64,000 bases of DNA. Source: Eubacterium sp. MSJ-21. Lineage in GTDB: Bacteria; Bacillota; Clostridia; Lachnospirales; Lachnospiraceae. The position numbers and the translations under genes were made by a program. Each line of letters opens with the position of its first letter. Position 1 is the stretch's first letter. This document shows positions 58,003-64,000 of this stretch, in pieces. The notes beneath the pieces were generated by a model, which was not told where the DNA came from, made no database searches, and saw nothing but the letters and a program-made list of their open reading frames with translations. The DNA is taken from NCBI RefSeq assembly GCF_018918185.1, contig NZ_JAHLPZ010000002.1, positions 186,001 to 250,000 on the forward strand. The letters run 5' to 3'.

Positions 58003-59685
58003 CTACTTATTATCTAAATCCTGCTGATCAAAACAGGTTTCCAAAGCTGCTCCTGCAGCAACCATTGGCCATACCTTATCATCCTTACCGATGATGCAAT
58101 CAATCACAACCGGCTTATTTAACTCGATTGCCTGCTTCATGGCATCCTCAAACTCCTGAAGATTTGTAGCTCTAAATCCGGTCGCTCCAAGTGCATCCGC
58201 TACCTTCACGAAATCAACGGAATCATCTAAAATTGTATTCGAATAACGCTTATCGTAGAACAATGTCTGCCACTGACGCACCATACCAAGCACATGGTTA
58301 TTGATTACAACCTGAATAATTGGCACATTGTAACGGCTTGCAGTCGCAATCTCGTTCATATTCATACGGAAACAGCCATCTCCCGCAATATTGATTGCCA
58401 CACGATCCGGACGTCCGTACTTGGCACCGATACAGGCACCAACGCCATAGCCCATTGTTCCGAGTCCGCCAGATGTCAGAAGCTGTCTTGGTTCTTTGAA
58501 TTTATAATACTGGGCTGCCCACATCTGATGCTGTCCTACATCGGTTGTAATCGTTGCATTGCCCTCTGTCAGCTCATAGATCTTGTTGATGATCGCCGGT
58601 CCCGAGAATTCGTTCATATCTGCATGATCCGGATACTGCTCTTTGAGTGCGTCAATCTGTGCTCTCCACTCCGGCTTCTTGGAAGCCTTGATTCTGGTAG
58701 AGATCATCTTCAGTATTTCTTTGGCATCACCGACAACACTTGCATCAACTTCCACGTTCTTATTGATTTCTGCAGCATCAATATCAATATGTAAAATCTT
58801 TGCCTGATTTGCAAACTTACTTGCATTACCGGTTACACGGTCTGAGAATCTCGCACCAACAACGATTACAAGATCTGCCTGATTGATACCGAAGTTTGAA
58901 ACCTTGGTTCCATGCATACCGATCATGCCTGTGTAACGATCATCCGTTCCCGGAAATGCACCCTTGCCCATCAATGTATCACAAACAACTGCATCGATTT
59001 TCTCTGCAAATTTCTTCAGCTCCTTGGATGCATCTGCCGCAACAACGCCACCACCGACAAGAATCATCGGTTTCTTCGAATTCTCAATCATCTTAATGGC
59101 TGTGTCGATATCTTCTGCACGGATTGTCTTGGTCACGCGCTCGATTGGCTCCGGTGCCTTTGGCTCATAGTCTGCAACATTTGCAGTTACATCCTTTGTA
59201 ATATCAACAAGAACCGGACCCGGTCTGCCTGACTGTGCGATTTTAAATGCGCGGCGGATTGTATCTGCCAGTTCATGTACATTCTTTACAATAAAGCTAT
59301 GCTTCGTAATCGGCATAACTACACCCGCAATATCAATCTCCTGAAAACTGTCCTTTCCAAGAAGAGAAACACCTACGTTTGCAGTGATTGCAACAAGCGG
59401 AATCGAATCCATATATGCGGTTGCAATACCGGTTACAAGATTCGTTGCACCCGGACCGGAAGTTGCCATACATACGCCAACCTTGCCAGTCGCTCTTGCA
59501 TATCCATCCGCTGCATGACTTGCACCCTGCTCATGGGATGTCAGGACATGGTGAATCTCATCCTGATGCTTATACAATGCATCATAGACATTCAGGATCG
59601 TTCCTCCCGGATATCCAAATACTGTGTCAACGCCCTGTTCTTTCAGACATTCAATCACTATTTCTGATCCAGTTAATTGTTTCAT
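58003..59685 (-). CDS. ilvB: Acetolactate synthase large subunit
   Basis: The start at 59685 follows AAGGAG. The 560-residue product has FGYPGGTILNVYDAL, the TPP-activating Glu in SHEQGASHAADGYARA, RFSDRVTGN and the TPP/Mg2+ motif GDGCFRMNMNEIATA. Condenses pyruvate for valine/leucine, or with 2-oxobutyrate for isoleucine. No ilvN regulatory subunit or ilvC is in the window. Follows ilvD and precedes serC by 14 bases. Confidence 0.95.
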   Translation of the reverse strand: MKQLTGSEIVIECLKEQGVDTVFGYPGGTILNVYDALYKHQDEIHHVLTSHEQGASHAADGYARATGKVGVCMATSGPGATNLVTGIATAYMDSIPLVAITANVGVSLLGKDSFQEIDIAGVVMPITKHSFIVKNVHELADTIRRAFKIAQSGRPGPVLVDITKDVTANVADYEPKAPEPIERVTKTIRAEDIDTAIKMIENSKKPMILVGGGVVAADASKELKKFAEKIDAVVCDTLMGKGAFPGTDDRYTGMIGMHGTKVSNFGINQADLVIVVGARFSDRVTGNASKFANQAKILHIDIDAAEINKNVEVDASVVGDAKEILKMISTRIKASKKPEWRAQIDALKEQYPDHADMNEFSGPAIINKIYELTEGNATITTDVGQHQMWAAQYYKFKEPRQLLTSGGLGTMGYGVGACIGAKYGRPDRVAINIAGDGCFRMNMNEIATASRYNVPIIQVVINNHVLGMVRQWQTLFYDKRYSNTILDDSVDFVKVADALGATGFRATNLQEFEDAMKQAIELNKPVVIDCIIGKDDKVWPMVAAGAALETCFDQQDLDNK

Positions 59686-59729
59686 AAACTTCTCCTTATC
59701 TACATACAACTTGATTTATCCTTTTTCTT

Positions 59730-59756
59730 CCTGTCAGATAACCAATATCTGATAGG
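59730..59756 (-). other. Intercistronic hairpin between ilvD and ilvB
   Basis: CCTgTCAGATA pairs with TATCTGAtAGG. On minus an A-rich run follows, so it is not a terminator; it may stabilise or process the message. Confidence 0.5.
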
Positions 59757-59788
59757 ATAGCACATTGTTTTGAATTATTCAATATATT

Positions 59789-61453
59789 TTACTTCAACTC
59801 CAAAACGGCACCGCGGTTACCGGATGTTACCATCTTTGCATACCTTGCCAGATATCCGGTTGTTACCTTTGGCTCTCTTGGTGTCCATGCCTCTTTCCGC
59901 TTTGCAAGCTCCTCGTCGGAAACCTTCACATTGATCGTACATGCATCAATATCAATGCTGATGATATCTCCCTCTTCGATCAAAGCGATCGGACCTCCAA
60001 CTGCTGCCTCCGGTGAGATATGTCCAATGGAAGCACCACGGCTTGCACCTGAGAAACGTCCATCTGTGATCAGTGCTACCGAAGAGCCAAGTCCCATACC
60101 TGCAATCGCAGATGTCGGGTTCAGCATCTCTCGCATTCCAGGTCCCCCCTTTGGTCCCTCGTAACGAATAACCACAACATCACCTTCGACGATTTTGCCA
60201 CCCTTGATAGCCGCGATTGCATCCTCTTCACATTCAAACACACGTGCCGGACCTTCATGCTGCAGCATCTCCGGAACAACTGCAGAACGCTTGACTACAG
60301 AGCCGTCCGGTGCAATATTGCCCTTCAATACGGCAAGTCCACCGGTTGAACTGTATGGGTTTGCCATCGGGCGGATAACTTCCGGATTCAGGTTCTTATG
60401 TCCCTTTACCGCCTCTCCGATTGTCTTGCCTGTTACTGTCATGCAATCCTCATTGATCAATCCTGCCTCACAGAGCTGGTTGATAACCGCATACACACCA
60501 CCGGCCTCGTTTAAGTCCTCCATATATGTCGGACCTGCCGGTGCTAAGTGGCAGAGGTTCGGTGTCTTTGCACTGATCTCATTTGCCATGGAAATATCAA
60601 AGTCAAATCCGATTTCATGTGCGATTGCCGGGATGTGAAGCATGGAGTTTGTAGAGCATCCAAGTGCCATATCCACTGTCAACGCATTCATAATAGCATC
60701 CTTTGTAATAATATCTCTCGGACAGATATTCTTCTTGTACATCTCCATAACGGCATAACCGGCACGCTTTGCAAGCTTCAGTCTCTCAGAATATACTGCC
60801 GGGATTGTTCCGTTTCCAGGAAGTCCCATACCAAGTGCCTCTGTCAGACAGTTCATAGAGTTTGCGGTATACATACCGGAGCATGATCCACAAGTCGGGC
60901 ATGCATGGCACTCAAAATCGTTGACATCTTCTTCGGTCATCTTGCCTGCTGCATAAGAACCAACTGCCTCGAACATAGAAGAAAGGCTGGTCTTATGTCC
61001 TTTCACATGACCGGCAAGCATCGGGCCACCGGATACGAATACGGTTGGCACGTTGACTCTGGCTGCTGCCATCAGAAGTCCCGGTACGTTCTTATCGCAG
61101 TTTGGAATCATGACAAGTGCATCAAACTGATGTGCAATTGCCATACACTCGGTTGAATCTGCGATCAGGTCTCTTGTTACAAGGGAATACTTCATTCCGA
61201 TATGTCCCATCGCGATACCGTCGCAGACAGCGATTGCCGGGAACATCACAGGTGTTCCGCCTGCTTCTGCCACACCAAGCTTCACGGCCTGTGCGATCTT
61301 ATCTAAGTTCATATGGCCGGGTACGATCTCGTTGTAGGAACATACGATACCGACCAATGGTTTCTTCATTTCTTCTTCTGTCATTCCAAGGGCATTGAAC
61401 AAGCTTCTGTGTGGTGCCTGCTGCATGCCAACTTTTACGTTATCACTCTTCAT
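59789..61453 (-). CDS. ilvD: Dihydroxy-acid dehydratase
   Basis: The start at 61453 follows AAAGGAAG; a longer frame would read through the adjacent palindrome. The 554-residue product has NCDKNVPG and [19 protein letters not shown], which carry Cys ligands of the Fe-S cluster, and the C-terminal [19 protein letters not shown]. Dehydrates the dihydroxy acid in valine and isoleucine synthesis. No T-box-like specifier region was found in the leader. Confidence 0.96.
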   Translation of the reverse strand: MKSDNVKVGMQQAPHRSLFNALGMTEEEMKKPLVGIVCSYNEIVPGHMNLDKIAQAVKLGVAEAGGTPVMFPAIAVCDGIAMGHIGMKYSLVTRDLIADSTECMAIAHQFDALVMIPNCDKNVPGLLMAAARVNVPTVFVSGGPMLAGHVKGHKTSLSSMFEAVGSYAAGKMTEEDVNDFECHACPTCGSCSGMYTANSMNCLTEALGMGLPGNGTIPAVYSERLKLAKRAGYAVMEMYKKNICPRDIITKDAIMNALTVDMALGCSTNSMLHIPAIAHEIGFDFDISMANEISAKTPNLCHLAPAGPTYMEDLNEAGGVYAVINQLCEAGLINEDCMTVTGKTIGEAVKGHKNLNPEVIRPMANPYSSTGGLAVLKGNIAPDGSVVKRSAVVPEMLQHEGPARVFECEEDAIAAIKGGKIVEGDVVVIRYEGPKGGPGMREMLNPTSAIAGMGLGSSVALITDGRFSGASRGASIGHISPEAAVGGPIALIEEGDIISIDIDACTINVKVSDEELAKRKEAWTPREPKVTTGYLARYAKMVTSGNRGAVLELK

Positions 61454-61483
61454 CTTTTTTCTTCCTTTCTCTTCAATTTGTTC

Positions 61484-61779
61484 AGACAATTTCGAGATTT
61501 GCATACCTGCAACATACATTTTGATTCCATTCATCTTATATACAATGTATTGGAACCAAGAAGTGCTAGATGTTCTGATCTATACCGTTTCATAATACGC
61601 AACCGCCGTCAATTCGCCATCCATGGCTCAGTGACGGCTTGTTTGAACATCGTGTTCAAACATTGCTTCTTTTACTACAGAACATCAAGAACTTCTAAGT
61701 TCCAAACATATCGTATATATCCATGAATGGAATTCAAAATATATGTTTTACATGCATCTCACTATCTCGAAATTGTCTG
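61484..61779. mobile_element. 296-bp MITE-like palindromic element in the ilvD leader
   Basis: The 16-base ends CAGACAATTTCGAGAT are perfect inverted copies. The arms (61484-61577 and 61678-61779) match over about 100 bases with small indels. The centre holds two hairpins: GCCGTCA ... TGACGGC (61605-61638) with a nested GCCAT/ATGGC, and TGTTTGAACA-TCG-TGTTCAAACA (61640-61662). No target-site duplication is evident and no protein is encoded. It occupies almost the whole leuB-ilvD interval. Confidence 0.7.
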
Positions 61780-61824
61780 GCAAAGTATTATATCTTAATT
61801 AACTACTAATTCTTCCTTAACCAC

Positions 61825-62907
61825 TTAGATTCTTTCTACGATCTTGTCGCCCATCTCGTTACAGCCGACAAGGGTTGTGCCTTCGGACACGATATCGCAT
61901 GTACGAAAGCCGTCTATAAGCACCTGCTTAACTGCGTTCTCGATGGCATCTGCCTCTTTGTCGAGATCGAATGTGTAACGGAGCATCATCGCTACGGAAA
62001 GAATTGTTGCGATTGGATTTGCCTTGTCCTGTCCGGCAATATCCGGTGCTGAACCACCGCTTGGCTCGTACATACCGAATTTTGTTTCGTTTAAGGATGC
62101 GGATGCCAGCATACCGATGGAACCTGTGATCATCGATGCCTCATCGGACAAGATGTCACCAAACATATTCTCCGTTAATACAACATCGAACTGTGCCGGA
62201 TCTTTGACAAGCTGCATTGCACAGTTATCAACAAGCATATGCTCGTATGTGACTTCCGGATAATCTTTGGCAACCTCTTCCACGATTTTTCTCCAGAGTC
62301 TGGAGGAATCAAGCACGTTTGCCTTATCAACGCTCGTTACCTTCTTACGGCGCTTCATTGCGATATCAAAGCCCTTGATTGCAATACGGCGGATCTCGTT
62401 TTCATTATAAGTCAATGTATCTACAGCCGTCATCACACCGTCTACTTCCTTTGTCTCTCTTGCACCGAAGTAAAGACCACCGGTCAGTTCACGCATAATC
62501 ATCATATCGAACCCGCGGTCTGCGATTTCCTCCTTCAAAGGACATGCACCCTTTAACTGCTCATAAAGATTTGCCGGTCTTAAATTTGCAAAAAGTCCTA
62601 ATTCCTTACGGATCTTCAAAAGTCCGGCTTCCGGTCTCTTCTCCGGCGGGAGCTTATACCAAGGCGATGTACTTGTGTTACCACCGATAGAACCAAGCAA
62701 TACCGCATCGCTTGCCTTTGCTCTTGCGACTGCTTCGTCAGTAAGAGGAACGCCATATGCATCGATCGAGCATCCGCCCATCAGAAGCTGCTCATAATTA
62801 AATGTATGTCCAAACTTTTCTCCGACAGCATCTAACACCTTCATTGCCTGTGTGACAACCTCAGGTCCGATACCGTCTCCTTTGATTACTGCAATATTAC
62901 AATTCAT
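61825..62907 (-). CDS. leuB: 3-isopropylmalate dehydrogenase
   Basis: A 360-residue protein with [12 protein letters not shown] at the start, substrate residues in [14 protein letters not shown] and the metal-binding segment [14 protein letters not shown]. Oxidises 3-isopropylmalate with NAD+ in leucine synthesis. GGAGG before the start. The zinc-ribbon gene upstream and leuD beyond it run in the same direction. Confidence 0.96.
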   Translation of the reverse strand: MNCNIAVIKGDGIGPEVVTQAMKVLDAVGEKFGHTFNYEQLLMGGCSIDAYGVPLTDEAVARAKASDAVLLGSIGGNTSTSPWYKLPPEKRPEAGLLKIRKELGLFANLRPANLYEQLKGACPLKEEIADRGFDMMIMRELTGGLYFGARETKEVDGVMTAVDTLTYNENEIRRIAIKGFDIAMKRRKKVTSVDKANVLDSSRLWRKIVEEVAKDYPEVTYEHMLVDNCAMQLVKDPAQFDVVLTENMFGDILSDEASMITGSIGMLASASLNETKFGMYEPSGGSAPDIAGQDKANPIATILSVAMMLRYTFDLDKEADAIENAVKQVLIDGFRTCDIVSEGTTLVGCNEMGDKIVERI

Positions 62908-62944
62908 GATTCATCCTCCAAATAATAATTTATCCTGTATCCGC

Positions 62945-63640
62945 TTAGCGGTTGAATAAATGCTTTCTCTTCTTAAAATATACGATGTTACAGATTAACA
63001 TCACAATGGAAGTCGCCAATGATCCATAGTTTGAACTGGAAATATACTCCGAAAGTCCATCCACAATGCTTGTAACACTCGCGATATATGCAATTAACAC
63101 AACCAGGCCTGCCACCTGCATACCTATATACATTGCCGGTCCGGACTTCTTGAAATCCGCAAGCATAAAACGCGTTACAAGTGAGAAAATACCAAGTGCG
63201 ACGTAGCAGATACCGATAATCGTATCCACGCCCTTCAAACCAGAGAAAAAGCTATATACCTGATCTGCATCTTCGCCATAAATTCTGCCGGTAAGCAGCT
63301 GGAATCCATTCCACAATCCAACAAGTGTCGAAACAAACAGCTGAAAATAAATTACGAAATGGAACCATTTCATTCCAAGTTCCGGCTGTGGCTGCTGTGG
63401 TGCCTGATTATACATTCCCTGCTGGTTGTACATATTCTGCTGTGGTGCCTGATTGTACATCCCCTGCTGGTTATACATATTCTGCTGTGGTGCCTGATTG
63501 TACATCCCCTGCTGGTTGTACATATTCTGCTGCGGTGCCTGATTGTTTGCTTGTGCGCCTGCACCGGTATAAGCTCCACAGACTGGACAGGTCAGCTGTC
63601 CGTCCGAAATCTGGTTGCCACAATTATTGCAAACTCCCAT
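62945..63640 (-). CDS. Zinc-ribbon membrane protein with 15-residue repeats
   Basis: The start at 63640 follows GGGGAGG. The 231-residue product opens with a zinc ribbon (CNNCG ... CPVCG, residues 4-22). Three copies of NQAPQQNMYNQQGMY (33-77) come next, then about four hydrophobic helices (95-225). The layout recurs in clostridial membrane proteins of unknown function. It sits between leuD and leuB, splitting the leucine genes, but with the same strand and small gaps it is probably co-transcribed. Confidence 0.75.
   Translation of the reverse strand: MGVCNNCGNQISDGQLTCPVCGAYTGAGAQANNQAPQQNMYNQQGMYNQAPQQNMYNQQGMYNQAPQQNMYNQQGMYNQAPQQPQPELGMKWFHFVIYFQLFVSTLVGLWNGFQLLTGRIYGEDADQVYSFFSGLKGVDTIIGICYVALGIFSLVTRFMLADFKKSGPAMYIGMQVAGLVVLIAYIASVTSIVDGLSEYISSSNYGSLATSIVMLICNIVYFKKRKHLFNR
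63392..63544. repeat. 45-bp coding tandem repeat
   Basis: Three full units and a partial one encode the Asn/Gln/Met/Tyr repeats of the zinc-ribbon protein. Copies are nearly identical in DNA, suggesting recent slippage; copy number is likely to vary between strains. Confidence 0.85.
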
Positions 63641-63663
63641 ATATTTTATCCTCCCCAATGAAT

Positions 63664-64000
63664 TTAATTTTCTTTTGCATTGATATAATTGATCAAGCCG
63701 CCATCTTTGATAATCTTCTGCATGAACGGAGGGAATGCCTGTCCCTTGAATTCCGTTCCCTTTGTCTTGTTGTAAATCATACCATTATCAAAATCAACCT
63801 CTACCATATCGCCTGCCTCAATTCCCCTGGCCGCCTCCGGACACTCAATAATCGGAAGTCCGATGTTGATTGCGTTACGATAGAAGATTCTGGCAAATGT
63901 CTCAGCAATTACACAGCTGATACCGGATGCCTTGATTGCAATCGGTGCATGCTCTCTGGATGAACCGCATCCAAAGTTCTTATTTGCTACCATGATATCG
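63664..64000 (-). CDS. leuD: 3-isopropylmalate dehydratase small subunit (5' end outside window)
   Basis: The frame is open to the right edge and reads [21 protein letters not shown] at the start of the visible part, the GSSREH substrate-binding motif of LeuD; 112 residues are visible. The internal ATG at 63993 is not the true start because the sequence before it continues the family pattern. With LeuC it isomerises 2-isopropylmalate. The large subunit is presumably just beyond the edge. Confidence 0.92.
   Translation of the reverse strand, partial: DIMVANKNFGCGSSREHAPIAIKASGISCVIAETFARIFYRNAINIGLPIIECPEAARGIEAGDMVEVDFDNGMIYNKTKGTEFKGQAFPPFMQKIIKDGGLINYINAKEN

Noticed and set aside
61454-61824. 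T-box leader for ilvD
   Set aside because: No T-box sequence or specifier stem was found; the interval is taken up by the palindromic element.
63392-63544. CRISPR-like or intergenic tandem repeat
   Set aside because: 45-bp units keep the reading frame of the zinc-ribbon protein; no spacers.

Overview
The window looks like a chromosomal segment of a low-to-moderate GC Gram-positive of the class Clostridia, most likely Lachnospiraceae. The evidence is the hrcA-grpE-dnaK-dnaJ-prmA order with a CIRCE operator, the rpmB/gls24/DAK2/recG block, ylbJ and tmcAL beside rsmD-coaD, and the PknB-type kinase with an HRDISPEN loop. I cannot name the species from sequence alone. Nearly every gene lies on the minus strand; only the MATE transporter, tmcAL and ylbJ are on plus.

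Region 1 (1-5127) is an AT-rich three-gene operon: a DUF4007 protein, a large P-loop ATPase and a PP-loop/PAPS-reductase protein that runs off the left edge. This is the sspB-sspC-sspD order of single-strand DNA phosphorothioation defence systems. Region 2 (5128-10696) is accessory: a methyltransferase, a SprT-like protease, two unknown genes sharing a near-identical 52-bp upstream repeat, a short deformylase-like protein, two structurally irregular tRNA genes, a predicted 65-nt independent transcript and a WYL regulator. Region 3 (10697-32182) is mostly housekeeping: MATE and EamA transporters, Nudix, tmcAL, ylbJ, coaD, rsmD, a membrane-anchored GH5 glucanase, recG, the DAK2/Gls24 pair, rpmB, tex, a PflA-like radical SAM enzyme, thiI with its cysteine desulfurase, and rsmE.

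Region 4 (32263-36307) is a signalling cassette set between rsmE and prmA. It encodes a transmembrane Ser/Thr kinase, two LytTR regulators whose receiver domains have Asn and Glu in place of the phosphorylated Asp, an FHA domain fused to one of them, and a 51-residue cysteine-knuckle protein. Region 5 (36334-44008) is the heat-shock cluster plus htrA. Region 6 (44120-49317) is a zinc locus: two CobW/COG0523 GTPases (one His-rich, one fused to a YcgQ-like domain) followed by znuC-znuB-znuA, with a 157-bp palindrome inside. Region 7 (49395-64000) holds MscS, glgB, DUF1015, a P-loop kinase-like protein, asd, serA, serC, ilvB, ilvD, leuB and leuD (5' part outside the window). A 296-bp palindromic MITE-like element fills the ilvD leader.

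The best candidates for something new are the kinase-FHA-LytTR cassette, the Ssp-like trio, the small transcript at 9085-9149 with the repeat-tagged genes beside it, and the two large palindromes. I see no transposase, integrase, rRNA or CRISPR array.
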